A stretch of DNA of 64,000 nucleotides from Rhodococcus sp. 14-2483-1-2. GTDB lineage: Bacteria > Actinomycetota > Actinomycetes > Mycobacteriales > Mycobacteriaceae. Made by a program: the position numbers and the translations under genes. Position 1 is the first letter of the stretch, and the number at the start of each line of letters is the position of its first letter. This document shows, piece after piece, positions 50,760 to 61,098 of the stretch. The stretch is taken from the NCBI RefSeq assembly GCF_002259405.1, contig NZ_NPFW01000002.1:1-64000 (forward strand). Direction: 5' to 3'. The notes under the pieces are model-generated. The model saw only the letters and a list, made by a program, of their open reading frames with translations. It had not been told where the DNA came from and did no database searches.

Positions 50760-52181
50760 TCAGCTGTCGAAGCCGAGACCGAGCGCGTCCATGCCCTTGA
50801 GCCACAGGCCGCGTTTTCCGCCGTTGCGGTCGGCTCGGGCGAATGCCGCGCGGGTGATGTTGATTCCGATCGACTTGAGGGGCTCGGGCGGGAACGGCAG
50901 CGGCATGCTGCGCACCATCTTCAGGCGTGTTCGTTCGGTGTCCTTGCCGTCGAGAAGATCGAGCGCGGTGCGGGCCCCGAAGTGCGACGCGCCGACGCCG
51001 AGTCCGGTGAACCCGGCCACCGAGGCCACCCGTCCGTTCATTCCGAGATCCCAGAAGGCGCTGAACCGCGAGCACGTGTCGATCGATCCGCCCCAGGCAT
51101 GGGTGGCGCGAATTCCTTCGAGGCTCGGGAACATCTGCAGCAGGTGTTCGGCGAGCAATGCGAACTCTTCGGGGTGTTGGGTTCGGCGTGGGTCGGTGTC
51201 GCTACCGTAGAAGTAGTGCGCATCCCACCCGCCGAACAGGATGCGGTTGTCCGCCGTCAACCGGAAGTAGTGGAATCGGTTGCCGGAGTCGGCCAATCCT
51301 TCGCGGCCGGACCAGCCGATGTCGGCGAGCTGCGCCGACGTCAGTGGTTCGGTCATGATCACGTAGTCCCACACCGGGACGATCCAGTGACGGAGTTTGC
51401 GGCGCAACGATTTCGACGCCGACGTGGCCAGCAGCACCTTGCCGGCCTCGATGGTGCCGTAGCCCGTCTTCACTCGAATACCGTTGCCGGACTTGTCGAT
51501 CGACAGCGCCCGAGTGTTCTCGTGAATGCGAACGCCGAGCGATTCGGCCGCGTCGGCCAGGCCCCAGGCGAGTTTCGCGGGGTCGATCATCGCGACATCG
51601 GGGTCGAACAGTGCACCGCGCGCCATCGGTGAGGTGATCCTGGACTGCACTGCAGCGGCGTCGAGGTATTCCATCGGCTGCGACAGGCGCGCACCCTCGT
51701 CACCGAGCTCCCGCAGGTCGTTCACCTGCCAGTCGAAATTGGCGATGTCGAGCTCGCCGGTGCGCTCGATGTCGGCGTCGATCCCGTACTTCTCCGCAGT
51801 CGCGCAGATCGCGTCGAGCGTCTCGGTGCCCATCCGCAGCAGCTCGGGTAGTTCGTCGGCGTAGCGGTCGAGTCCGTTGCCCAGGCCGTGCGTCAGGCTG
51901 GCCGCACAGAAGCCGCCGTTGCGTCCGGTTGCGCCCTCGGCGATGCGGTCGCCTTCGAGCAGCACAATCGATCGGTTCGGGTTCTCTTCTGCCGCCTGCA
52001 GAGCCGCCCACAGTCCGGTGAATCCGCCGCCGATGATCACCAGATCCGCTGCAGCCGAACCGGTGTGCCGTGTCCGCGGTGCCGGGCGTTCGGGCCGATC
52101 GAGCCAGTAGGACTCCGGTGCCGCGCCCGCCACCATCGCCACGCCGCGGTCGGTGGGCTCGGTTGCCCATGATGCGCTCAT
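50760..52181 (-). CDS. FAD-dependent amine oxidase (gamma-glutamylputrescine oxidase-like)
   Basis: 473 residues, DAO/PuuB family. The FAD-binding start is L-V-I-I-G-G-G-F-T-G-L-W-A-A (about 47-60) and the second flavin motif A-T-G-R-N-G-G-F-C appears at ~84-92. It oxidises a secondary or primary amine to imine plus H2O2 or a reduced acceptor. Neighbouring aldehyde dehydrogenase (start/stop overlap ATGA) would oxidise the resulting aldehyde. Putrescine or gamma-glutamylputrescine is the likely substrate, not proven. Confidence 0.85.
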   Translation of the reverse strand: MSASWATEPTDRGVAMVAGAAPESYWLDRPERPAPRTRHTGSAAADLVIIGGGFTGLWAALQAAEENPNRSIVLLEGDRIAEGATGRNGGFCAASLTHGLGNGLDRYADELPELLRMGTETLDAICATAEKYGIDADIERTGELDIANFDWQVNDLRELGDEGARLSQPMEYLDAAAVQSRITSPMARGALFDPDVAMIDPAKLAWGLADAAESLGVRIHENTRALSIDKSGNGIRVKTGYGTIEAGKVLLATSASKSLRRKLRHWIVPVWDYVIMTEPLTSAQLADIGWSGREGLADSGNRFHYFRLTADNRILFGGWDAHYFYGSDTDPRRTQHPEEFALLAEHLLQMFPSLEGIRATHAWGGSIDTCSRFSAFWDLGMNGRVASVAGFTGLGVGASHFGARTALDLLDGKDTERTRLKMVRSMPLPFPPEPLKSIGINITRAAFARADRNGGKRGLWLKGMDALGLGFDS

Positions 52182-53683
52182 CGGGCGTCCTCCTGCGCTT
52201 CGGGATCGGCCGCCGCGAACACCGTTCGATGCCAAGCCTTTCGAGCCACACCGGTGATGTCGGTCATGACGTGCTTGACAGTGAGGTACTCGTCGAGCGA
52301 GTAGCTGGACATGTCCTTTCCGAAGCCCGAGGCCCCGAATCCGCCGTGTGGCATCTCGCTGATGATCGGGATGTGGTCGTTGATCCACACACAGCCGGCG
52401 GCGATCTCCCGCGTCGCTCGGCCCGCGCGGTACAGGTCTCGGGTCCACGCGGATGCGGCGAGTCCGAACGCAGTGTCGTTGGCGCGCCGGATCGCATCGT
52501 CGTCGCCGTGATGCTTGGACACCGTGAGCACCGGACCGAACACCTCGTCGCGATAGATCTCGTCCTGCTCACCGACATCGGCGATCAGGGTCGGCGGATA
52601 GAACGCACCCCGGCCCTCCGGGACACGGCCTCCGGTCACCACCCTGGCCCCCGCGTCGCGAGCCCGATCCACCATCGCCGCCACCCGATCTCGATGCGCG
52701 ACGGAGATCAACGAACCCATGTCGGTTGCCGGATCCGTCGGGTCTCCCACGACGACGCGACCCATCAACTCGGCGACTCCGGCGACGAAGTCCTCGTACA
52801 GGGATTCGGCGACGATGGCGCGCGTGGCTGCCGTGCAGTCCTGACCGCCGTTGATCAACGATCCGGCGACGGCACCGTGCACAGCGGCATCGAGATCCGC
52901 GTCGTCGAAGACCACCAGCGGTGCCTTGCCGCCGAGCTCGAGCTGCACCCGAGTTCCGTGCGCGGCGGCCTGCGCCATGACGCGCCTGCCGACGGGAGTG
53001 GAGCCGGTGAAGGTCATCAGGTCCAGTCCTGCATGGGAGGACAGCGCGACTCCGGCGTCGAGACCGGTTCCGGTGACGACGTTGAACACCCCGTCGGGCA
53101 CGCCTGCCTCGGTGGCCAACCGCGCCAACCGCAACGTGGTCAGTGGCGTGAGTTCACTGGGCTTGAGCACGATGGAACACCCGGCCGCCAACGCCGGTAT
53201 CGCCTTCCATACCGCCATCTGCAGCGGATAGTTCCACGGCGTGATCGAACCGACCACTCCGACAGCGTCACGCCGAATGGCGGAGGTGTGCTCACCCGAG
53301 TACTCCGCAGCAGCCTTACCGTCCAGGTGCCGCGCAGCTCCGGCGAAGAACTCGATGTTGTCCACGCTCCCCGGAACGTCGAATTCCGTTGCCAACCTTG
53401 TCGATTTACCGGTCTGCGCCACTTCCTCGGACACGAAGTTCTCCGCGTCGGCCGCAACGAGACGCGCCAGTTCCAGCAACACAGCGCTGCGGTGTGCGGG
53501 GGTGGCGCTGGACCACGAGGGAAAGGCCGATCGGGCATGCGCGAGAGCCGAATCGACGTCTTCGGCGGTCGCCAGACCGACCTCGGCGACGACAGCTCCG
53601 GTCGCGGGATCGTCGACCTCGTACCGATCACCACTACCGTCGACCGCGCGTCCGTCGATCCAACAACCAGGAATGTTCGCCAT
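52178..53683 (-). CDS. gamma-aminobutyraldehyde-type aldehyde dehydrogenase
   Basis: 501 residues, aldehyde dehydrogenase family. Catalytic Cys283 (G-Q-D-C-T), general base Glu249 (L-E-L-G-G-K), Asn151 (P-W-N-Y-P) and the NAD motif F-T-G-S-T-P-V-G are present. Closest in character to the PatD/PuuC type. It should convert an amino-aldehyde to the acid (for example 4-aminobutanal to GABA). A TACTGT element 7 nt before the ATG suggests a leaderless mRNA. It is divergent from the Lrp regulator. Confidence 0.9.
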   Translation of the reverse strand: MANIPGCWIDGRAVDGSGDRYEVDDPATGAVVAEVGLATAEDVDSALAHARSAFPSWSSATPAHRSAVLLELARLVAADAENFVSEEVAQTGKSTRLATEFDVPGSVDNIEFFAGAARHLDGKAAAEYSGEHTSAIRRDAVGVVGSITPWNYPLQMAVWKAIPALAAGCSIVLKPSELTPLTTLRLARLATEAGVPDGVFNVVTGTGLDAGVALSSHAGLDLMTFTGSTPVGRRVMAQAAAHGTRVQLELGGKAPLVVFDDADLDAAVHGAVAGSLINGGQDCTAATRAIVAESLYEDFVAGVAELMGRVVVGDPTDPATDMGSLISVAHRDRVAAMVDRARDAGARVVTGGRVPEGRGAFYPPTLIADVGEQDEIYRDEVFGPVLTVSKHHGDDDAIRRANDTAFGLAASAWTRDLYRAGRATREIAAGCVWINDHIPIISEMPHGGFGASGFGKDMSSYSLDEYLTVKHVMTDITGVARKAWHRTVFAAADPEAQEDAR

Positions 53684-53826
53684 GCCTGCGACAGTACCGT
53701 CGGACCCACGGATTCTCTCTGTTTCCAGCCTTTCGACAACTGATTCTGTCGTCTGAATCCACAATTGACACGTTTTTCATCGTCGACGGGTTGTGTTCAC
53801 GGCCACGACAGTGACAAGATCGATCC
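53684..53826. promoter_or_regulatory. divergent promoter region, aldehyde dehydrogenase / lrp
   Basis: 143 bp. TACTGT at 53691-53696 (minus) is a -10 for the leaderless dehydrogenase. TTGACA at 53765-53770 is a perfect -35 for the lrp direction, though the -10 is not obvious. AT-rich CAATTGACACGTTTTTCA around 53762-53780 could be an Lrp site. Likely autoregulated by the Lrp-type protein. Confidence 0.45.
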
Positions 53827-54291
53827 ATGCCCGAGCAACCACCCATCGCACTCGACGACGTCTCCAAGGCGATCATCGAGCAACTCCAGGAGGACGGGCG
53901 TCGCTCGTACGCTGCCATCGGCAAAGCCGTCGGACTCTCGGAAGCGGCTGTGCGTCAACGAGTTCAGCGCCTGACGGACTCCGGCGTCATGCAGATCGTC
54001 GCGGTGACCGATCCGGTGCAGGTCGGGTTCAAGCGGCAGGCCATGATCGGCATCAAATGCACCGGTGACAGTCATGCACTGTCCGAGGAACTGTCGGCGA
54101 TCGATGCGATCGACTACGTCGTCCTCACCGCGGGGTCGTTCGACGTCGTCGTGGAAGTGGTGTGCGAGGACGACGAACAACTCCTGCAGATCCTGAACAA
54201 ACAGATCCGCAGCCTGGACGGTGTCACCAGCACCGAAACGCTGGTCTATCTCAAACTCGTCAAGCAGCAATACAATTGGGGAACACGATGA
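53827..54291 (+). CDS. Lrp/AsnC-family regulator of the amine cluster
   Basis: 154 residues. Winged helix (Y-A-A-I-G-K-A-V-G-L-S-E-A-A-V-R-Q-R-V-Q-R-L) then RAM domain with T-A-G-S-F-D-V-V-V-E-V. It differs from LrpA at 14 kb and seems dedicated to this cluster: its stop overlaps the transaminase ATG (ATGA), and the aldehyde dehydrogenase diverges from it. The effector is probably an amino acid or amine. Confidence 0.9.
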   Translation: MPEQPPIALDDVSKAIIEQLQEDGRRSYAAIGKAVGLSEAAVRQRVQRLTDSGVMQIVAVTDPVQVGFKRQAMIGIKCTGDSHALSEELSAIDAIDYVVLTAGSFDVVVEVVCEDDEQLLQILNKQIRSLDGVTSTETLVYLKLVKQQYNWGTR

Positions 54292-55655
54292 CGCGAACGA
54301 CATCCGAACTCGACGCTTCCGCAGCCAAGCATCTGTGGGGCCACTTCACCCGCCACGGCGCAGGGGTCACACCCCCGATCATCACCCGCGGTGAGGGCTC
54401 GACCATCTGGGACTCGAACGGCAAGAGCTACATAGACGGTCTCTCGGGGCTGTTCGTGGTGCAGGTGGGCCACGGACGCGAGGAACTGGCCGAGGCCGCC
54501 GCCAAGCAGGCCAAGGAGTTGGCGTTCTTCCCCCTGTGGTCGTACGTCACCGAACCTGCGATCGAGCTCGCCGAGCGGCTCGCCGGGTACGCCCCGGGCG
54601 ATCTCAATCGCGTCTTCTTCACCACCGGCGGCGGCGAGGCCGTCGAGAGCGCATGGAAGCTCGCCAAGCAGTACTTCAAGAAGGTCGGCAAGCCCGGCAA
54701 GCACAAGGTGATCTCGCGGTCCATCGCCTACCACGGCACCCCGCAGGGCGCGCTCGCCATCACCGGAATCCCGGCGCTCAAGGAACCGTTCGAGCCGCTG
54801 ACGCCGGGTGCGTTCCGGGTGCCGAACACCAACATCTACCGCGCCCCTGCTCCCCTGGACACCGATCCGAAGGCGTTCGGGATCTGGGCTGCGGATCGCA
54901 TCGCCGAGGCCATCGAGTTCGAAGGCCCCGACACGGTTGCCGCGGTGTTCCTCGAGCCGGTTCAGAATGCCGGCGGGTGCTTTCCTCCCCCGCCCGGATA
55001 CTTCGAGCGCGTCCGCGAGATCTGCGACCGCTACGACGTTCTGCTCGTGTCCGACGAAGTCATCTGCGCTTTCGGCCGCATCGGGTCGATGTTCGCCTGC
55101 AGCGACTTCGGCTACGTACCCGACATCATCACCTGCGCGAAGGGAATGACCTCGGGCTACTCGCCCATCGGCGCAATGATCGCCTCCGACAAGCTCTTCG
55201 AGCCGTTCGACGACGGCACCTCGAGCTTCGCGCACGGATACACCTTCGGTGGCCACCCCGTCTCCGCCGCCGTTGCCATGGCCAATCTCGACATCTTCGA
55301 GCGCGAGGGCATCAACGCGCACGTCGCAGACAACGCACCGGCGTTCCGTGCAACGCTCGAGAAGTTGCACGACCTGCCGATCGTCGGAGACGTGCGCGGC
55401 GAGGGATTCTTCTACGGCATCGAGTTGGTCAAGGACAAGACCACGAAGGAGACGTTCAGCGACGCCGAAGCCGAACGCATCCTTCGCGGCTTCCTGTCCA
55501 CGGCCCTGTTCGACGCAGGCCTGTACTGCCGCGCCGACGACCGTGGTGACCCGGTGGTGCAGCTGGCTCCGCCGCTGATCTGCGGTCAGAAGGAGTTCGA
55601 CGAGATGGAGCAGATCCTGCGCAGCGTGCTGACCGAGGCGGGCAACCTGATCTGA
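54288..55655 (+). CDS. class III aminotransferase (putrescine/omega-amine:pyruvate type)
   Basis: 455 residues. PLP lysine Lys285 in C-A-K-G-M-T-S-G-Y, the G-G-G-E-A-V-E-S-A-W-K phosphate site, and S-D-E-V-I-C-A-F-G-R are all conserved. It resembles SpuC-like putrescine-pyruvate and beta-alanine-pyruvate transaminases. It would supply an aminobutanal to the divergent aldehyde dehydrogenase, so the cluster holds two routes (oxidase and transaminase) into the same aldehyde. Confidence 0.9.
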   Translation: MTRTTSELDASAAKHLWGHFTRHGAGVTPPIITRGEGSTIWDSNGKSYIDGLSGLFVVQVGHGREELAEAAAKQAKELAFFPLWSYVTEPAIELAERLAGYAPGDLNRVFFTTGGGEAVESAWKLAKQYFKKVGKPGKHKVISRSIAYHGTPQGALAITGIPALKEPFEPLTPGAFRVPNTNIYRAPAPLDTDPKAFGIWAADRIAEAIEFEGPDTVAAVFLEPVQNAGGCFPPPPGYFERVREICDRYDVLLVSDEVICAFGRIGSMFACSDFGYVPDIITCAKGMTSGYSPIGAMIASDKLFEPFDDGTSSFAHGYTFGGHPVSAAVAMANLDIFEREGINAHVADNAPAFRATLEKLHDLPIVGDVRGEGFFYGIELVKDKTTKETFSDAEAERILRGFLSTALFDAGLYCRADDRGDPVVQLAPPLICGQKEFDEMEQILRSVLTEAGNLI

Positions 55656-55664
55656 CCGGTCTCG

Positions 55665-56948
55665 CTACAGCCCGATGCGGTCGATCACGAGGGGCCTCGG
55701 CTGCGTGGCCGTGGCCCCTATCTCCCAGCTGGATTCGAGTGCCTGTTGCGCGTACTCGAAACGCTCGGGGGTGTCGGTGTACAGGGTTGCGAGCCGATCC
55801 CCGGCCCGCACCCGATCACCGGGCTTGGCGTGCAGCCGCACCCCGGCTGCGCTCTGCACCGGCTCACCCTGACGTTCTCGGCCTGCCCCCAGCCGCCACG
55901 CCGCCAGTCCGACGCCCATCGCGTCCAGTCCGGTCACGACGCCGTCGTGCGTAGCAGTGAATTCCTGGCTCTCGCGGGCGACGGGTAGTGCGGCATCGGG
56001 ATCGCCGCCCTGCGCGGCGATCATCGTTCGCCACCGATCCATGGCCGAACCGTCGGCGAGCTTGTCGGCCGGATCGATCCCCTCGATCCCGGCAGCGGCG
56101 AGCATCGTGCGCGCAAGCGTGATCGTCAGCTCGACGATGTCGGCCGGGCCACCTCCGGCAAGGACCTCGACCGATTCCTGAACCTCCAGCGCGTTGCCTG
56201 CGGTCAGCCCGAGGGGGGTGTCCATCGCAGTGAGGACCGCCAGAGTGCGTACGCCCGCATCGGTTCCGAGTTCGACCATCGCGGTGGCCAGTTCACGTGC
56301 GTCGTCGACGTTCTTCATGAACGCACCGGCACCGACCTTCACATCCAACACGAGTGCCCCGGTGCCCTCGGCGATCTTCTTGCTCATGATCGAGCTGGCG
56401 ATCAGCGGTATCGACTCGACCGTTCCGGTCACGTCGCGCAGTGCATAGAGCTTCTTGTCGGCCGGAGCCAGATCGGCACCGGCAGCACATACGACGGCAC
56501 CGATCGCCGGATCGGCCAGAATGCGATGCATCTCCTCGCCGCTCAGATCCGCTCGCCATCCGGGGATGGACTCGAGCTTGTCGAGTGTTCCGCCGGTGTG
56601 CCCGAGTCCTCGACCCGACAGCTGCGGCACAGCGGCCCCGCAGGCGGCGACGAGCGGAGCCAGCGGCAGCGTGATCTTGTCTCCGACACCACCGGTCGAG
56701 TGCTTGTCGACGGTGGGCAGCGGCAGCGCCGAGAAGTCCATTCGTGTGCCCGACGCGATCATCGCGTTCGTCCACGTACCGAGCTCGCGACGCGACAATC
56801 CGCGCCACAGAACGGCCATCGCGAGAGCCGACATCTGTTCCGGCGCGACGGATCCGCGGGTGAACTCCGCGATCACCCATTCGATCTGCTCGTCGTCGAG
56901 AACGCGTCCGTCGCGCTTGGCACTGATGATGGATACGGCGTCAGGCAT
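55665..56948 (-). CDS. deoA: thymidine phosphorylase
   Basis: 427 residues. Pyrimidine phosphorylase motifs: S-G-R-G-L-G-H-T-G-G-T-L-D-K-L-E and K-H-S-T-G-G-V-G-D-K (phosphate and base binding). It cleaves thymidine/deoxyuridine to base and deoxyribose-1-phosphate. The start overlaps the end of cdd by 8 bp, coupling the two steps from cytidine to uracil. Same place as Rv3314c. Confidence 0.94.
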   Translation of the reverse strand: MPDAVSIISAKRDGRVLDDEQIEWVIAEFTRGSVAPEQMSALAMAVLWRGLSRRELGTWTNAMIASGTRMDFSALPLPTVDKHSTGGVGDKITLPLAPLVAACGAAVPQLSGRGLGHTGGTLDKLESIPGWRADLSGEEMHRILADPAIGAVVCAAGADLAPADKKLYALRDVTGTVESIPLIASSIMSKKIAEGTGALVLDVKVGAGAFMKNVDDARELATAMVELGTDAGVRTLAVLTAMDTPLGLTAGNALEVQESVEVLAGGGPADIVELTITLARTMLAAAGIEGIDPADKLADGSAMDRWRTMIAAQGGDPDAALPVARESQEFTATHDGVVTGLDAMGVGLAAWRLGAGRERQGEPVQSAAGVRLHAKPGDRVRAGDRLATLYTDTPERFEYAQQALESSWEIGATATQPRPLVIDRIGL

Positions 56949-57354
56949 GGTTGTTCACGCGTCCTTCGTCGAGGTTGTCGGGGCCGAAAGCGTTCGGGAG
57001 CAACTCTGCCAGTCGAGCCGGTCCCGAGACGGTGTCGACGAGCAGATCCGGGCCGCCGAACTCGTACAGCAGCTGTCGGCATCGCCCGCACGGCATCAGA
57101 ATTTCACGCCTGGAATCGCAGCACGAAAAGGCCACGAGTCTGCCGCCGCCGGTCGAGTGCAAGTTCGACACCAACCCGCACTCCGCGCACAGCCCCAAAC
57201 CGTATGAGACATTTTCCACATTGCACCCGGTGACTATCCGATTGTCGTCCACCAGAGCTGCTGCACCGACCGGAAAGTTCGAGTACGGGGCATAGGCACG
57301 ACCCATGGCCTCATGAGCATTGTCGCGCAACGTCTTCCAGTCGATTTCGTCCAT
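56941..57354 (-). CDS. cdd: cytidine deaminase
   Basis: 137 residues from ATG 57354; a GTG at 57372 would add six residues. Zinc site: C-A-E-x-G (catalytic Glu) and P-C-G-R-C. It deaminates cytidine/deoxycytidine to uridine/deoxyuridine. The homotetrameric length is normal. Located immediately upstream of deoA and divergent from sdhCDAB. Confidence 0.93.
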   Translation of the reverse strand: MDEIDWKTLRDNAHEAMGRAYAPYSNFPVGAAALVDDNRIVTGCNVENVSYGLGLCAECGLVSNLHSTGGGRLVAFSCCDSRREILMPCGRCRQLLYEFGGPDLLVDTVSGPARLAELLPNAFGPDNLDEGRVNNHA

Positions 57355-57380
57355 GGTGAACCATCCAATCACGGCGTCTG

Positions 57381-57420
57381 AATTGATGCAGAGATCCGCC
57401 CGAAAGTGCGTGCATCAATT
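57381..57420. repeat. perfect 10-bp inverted repeat
   Basis: AATTGATGCA and TGCATCAATT, 20 nt apart, about 27 bp upstream of cdd. AT-rich arms and wide spacing suggest a protein-binding site (two half-sites, about three helical turns centre to centre) rather than a terminator. Confidence 0.55.
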
Positions 57421-57436
57421 GGGAAGGCAAACCTAA
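57418..57436. promoter_or_regulatory. candidate DtxR/IdeR box
   Basis: ATTGGGAAGGCAAACCTAA matches 14 of 19 positions of the TTAGGTTAGGCTAACCTAA consensus, 11 of 12 in the right part but only 3 of 7 in the left. Plausible because sdh is iron-regulated in corynebacteria. Confidence 0.35.
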
Positions 57437-57619
57437 CACCGGATTTCGGCACCGTACGAACCTCGAGTCGAATTAGTTCCGTGTTTCGAATGGGTTTACA
57501 GTTTCGAGTAAGCGGCTAGTACAACCAGCACTAGGGCCGAATCGCGACAAATCGAGCCAGGCAAGACCGACCACCGGGGCTCGATGCGTCCACCAACGAC
57601 GTTGGAGGCATTGCACTCG

Positions 57620-58030
57620 ATGAGTAGCACGACGGAAGTCGCTCCGGTCAAGGAGCGCAAGCGGTCCCTGTACCGCGGGGATCCGGGCATGTGGTCCTGG
57701 GTTCTGCACCGCATCACTGGTGTGTTGACGTTCTTCTTCTTGTTCGTCCACGTCCTCGACACGGCGATGGTCCGGGTCAACCCCGAGACGTACGACGCCA
57801 TCATCGAGACCTACAAGACCCCGCTCGTCGGTCTGATGGAAATCGGTCTCGTCGCGGCAGTGCTGTACCACGCGTTGAACGGCATCCGCGTGATGCTGAT
57901 CGATTTCTGGTCCAAGGGACCGCAGTACCAGAAGCCGATGCTGTGGGCGATCGCAGTCGTCTGGCTCGTCGTCATGATCCCCGGCGCGGGACGAATCTTC
58001 TACAACATGTTCACGGCGGGTGGTCACTGA
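57620..58030 (+). CDS. sdhC: succinate dehydrogenase cytochrome b subunit
   Basis: 136 residues from ATG 57620 with GGAGG 11 nt upstream; an ATG at 57584 is possible. Three membrane segments. The H-R-I-T-G-V-L-T-F-F-F-L-F-V-H segment supplies histidine heme ligands as in mycobacterial SdhC of the Sdh2-type operon. It anchors the complex and takes part in quinone reduction. Stop and sdhD start overlap by one base. Confidence 0.92.
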   Translation: MSSTTEVAPVKERKRSLYRGDPGMWSWVLHRITGVLTFFFLFVHVLDTAMVRVNPETYDAIIETYKTPLVGLMEIGLVAAVLYHALNGIRVMLIDFWSKGPQYQKPMLWAIAVVWLVVMIPGAGRIFYNMFTAGGH

Positions 58031-58482
58031 TGTCGACGCAGGGTCCCGAGGCGAAGGTCCTCGGCACGAACTACGACCGTCCGGCCAGCTTGGCCAACCC
58101 GCGTTCACCGCGGCGCCAGAGCAAGGGCAACTTCGAGCTCTACGCATGGCTGTTCATGCGCTTCTCCGGCCTGGCACTCGTCGTGCTCGTCCTGGGCCAC
58201 ATGTTCATCATGCTGATGCTCGACGACGGTGTGCACCGCATCAACTTCGCATTCGTCGCCGGCCGCTGGGCCAGCCCGTTCTGGCAGTTCTGGGACCTGA
58301 CGATGCTGTGGCTGGCGCAGCTGCACGGCGGCAACGGCCTGCGGACGATCATCGCGGACTACTCCCGCAAGGACTCGACGCGATTCTGGCTGACCACGCT
58401 GCTGGTGCTGTCGATGATCCTCATCATGGGCGTCGGCACCTACGTCATCTTCACGTTCGATCCCAACATCACGGCGAGCTAA
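58030..58482 (+). CDS. sdhD: succinate dehydrogenase membrane anchor
   Basis: 150 residues, three membrane segments after a ~40-residue cytoplasmic N-terminus. R-F-S-G-L-A-L and G-H-M-F-I resemble the quinone/heme region of the anchor subunit. Order sdhC-D-A-B matches Rv3316-Rv3319. A 16-bp gap to sdhA. Confidence 0.9.
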   Translation: MSTQGPEAKVLGTNYDRPASLANPRSPRRQSKGNFELYAWLFMRFSGLALVVLVLGHMFIMLMLDDGVHRINFAFVAGRWASPFWQFWDLTMLWLAQLHGGNGLRTIIADYSRKDSTRFWLTTLLVLSMILIMGVGTYVIFTFDPNITAS

Positions 58483-58498
58483 GGACACTGACGCTTAC

Positions 58499-60250
<1,752 letters not shown>

Positions 60251-60251
60251 T

Positions 60252-61034
60252 ATGAGCGCACCAACACTGGACAAGAAGTCCAACGAGTCCGATCTGCCGC
60301 CCGTCCCCGAGGGCGCGGTGATGGTCAACCTCAAGATCGCGCGCTTCAACCCCGAGAACGGTGACGGTCAGCGCTGGGACACCTTCCAGGTCCCCACCCT
60401 GGCCACCGACCGTCTGCTCAACCTCCTGCTGTACGTGAAGGGCTACCTGGACGGCACACTGACGTTCCGCCGCTCGTGCGCACACGGTGTATGTGGCAGC
60501 GACGCGATGCGCATCAACGGTGTCAACCGTCTCGCCTGCAAGGTGCTCATGCGCGACATGCTCCCCAAGGACTCGTCGAAGACGCTGAACATCACCATCG
60601 AGCCCATCAAGGGTCTGCCGGTGGAGAAGGACCTCATCGTCGACATGGAGCCCTTCTTCGACGCGTTCCGCGCCGTGAAGCCGTTCCTCATGACGACGGG
60701 CAACGAGCCGACCCGCGAGCGGATCCAGTCCGCAGCGGACCGCGCCCGGTTCGACGACACCACCAAGTGCATCCTGTGCGCGTGCTGCACCACCTCGTGC
60801 CCCGTGTTCTGGAGCGACGGCAGCTACTTCGGCCCCGCTGCGATCGTGAACGCACACCGGTTCATCTTCGACAGCCGTGACGAGGGTGCAACCGAACGCC
60901 TGGACATCCTCAACGACGTCGAGGGTGTGTGGCGTTGCCGCACCACCTTCAACTGCACCGACGCATGCCCCCGCGGCATCCAGGTGACCAAGGCGATTCA
61001 GGAAGTCAAGCGCGCGTTGCTCTTCGCTCGCTAG
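60252..61034 (+). CDS. sdhB: succinate dehydrogenase iron-sulfur subunit
   Basis: 260 residues. Three clusters: [2Fe-2S] S-C-A-H-G-V-C-G-S ... L-A-C; [4Fe-4S] C-I-L-C-A-C-C; [3Fe-4S] C-P and C-T-D-A-C-P-R-G-I. It passes electrons from SdhA flavin to quinone at SdhC/D. Last gene of the operon, followed by a strong hairpin. Confidence 0.96.
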   Translation: MSAPTLDKKSNESDLPPVPEGAVMVNLKIARFNPENGDGQRWDTFQVPTLATDRLLNLLLYVKGYLDGTLTFRRSCAHGVCGSDAMRINGVNRLACKVLMRDMLPKDSSKTLNITIEPIKGLPVEKDLIVDMEPFFDAFRAVKPFLMTTGNEPTRERIQSAADRARFDDTTKCILCACCTTSCPVFWSDGSYFGPAAIVNAHRFIFDSRDEGATERLDILNDVEGVWRCRTTFNCTDACPRGIQVTKAIQEVKRALLFAR

Positions 61035-61047
61035 CAGGCACATCCAC

Positions 61048-61091
61048 AACGGAAAGCGCCCCTTCGCATACGCGAAGGGGCGCTTTCCGTT
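61048..61091. terminator. bidirectional terminator, 20-bp hairpin after sdhB
   Basis: Perfect arms AACGGAAAGCGCCCCTTCGC and GCGAAGGGGCGCTTTCCGTT with a 4-nt loop, between sdhB and the convergent acyl-CoA dehydrogenase. Confidence 0.92.
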
Positions 61092-61098
61092 TCCGGTC

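Larger units (their letters stand above)
57355..57619. promoter_or_regulatory. cdd / sdhC divergent promoter region
   Basis: 265 bp. It contains a perfect 10-bp inverted repeat AATTGATGCA/TGCATCAATT (57381-57390 and 57411-57420, 20 nt apart) and, overlapping its right arm, a candidate DtxR/IdeR iron box at 57418-57436 (14 of 19 matches, with A-G-G-C-x-A-A-C-C-T-A-A in its right half). GGAGG at 57604-57608 precedes the sdhC ATG. Both structures could control the iron-rich succinate dehydrogenase. Confidence 0.5.
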
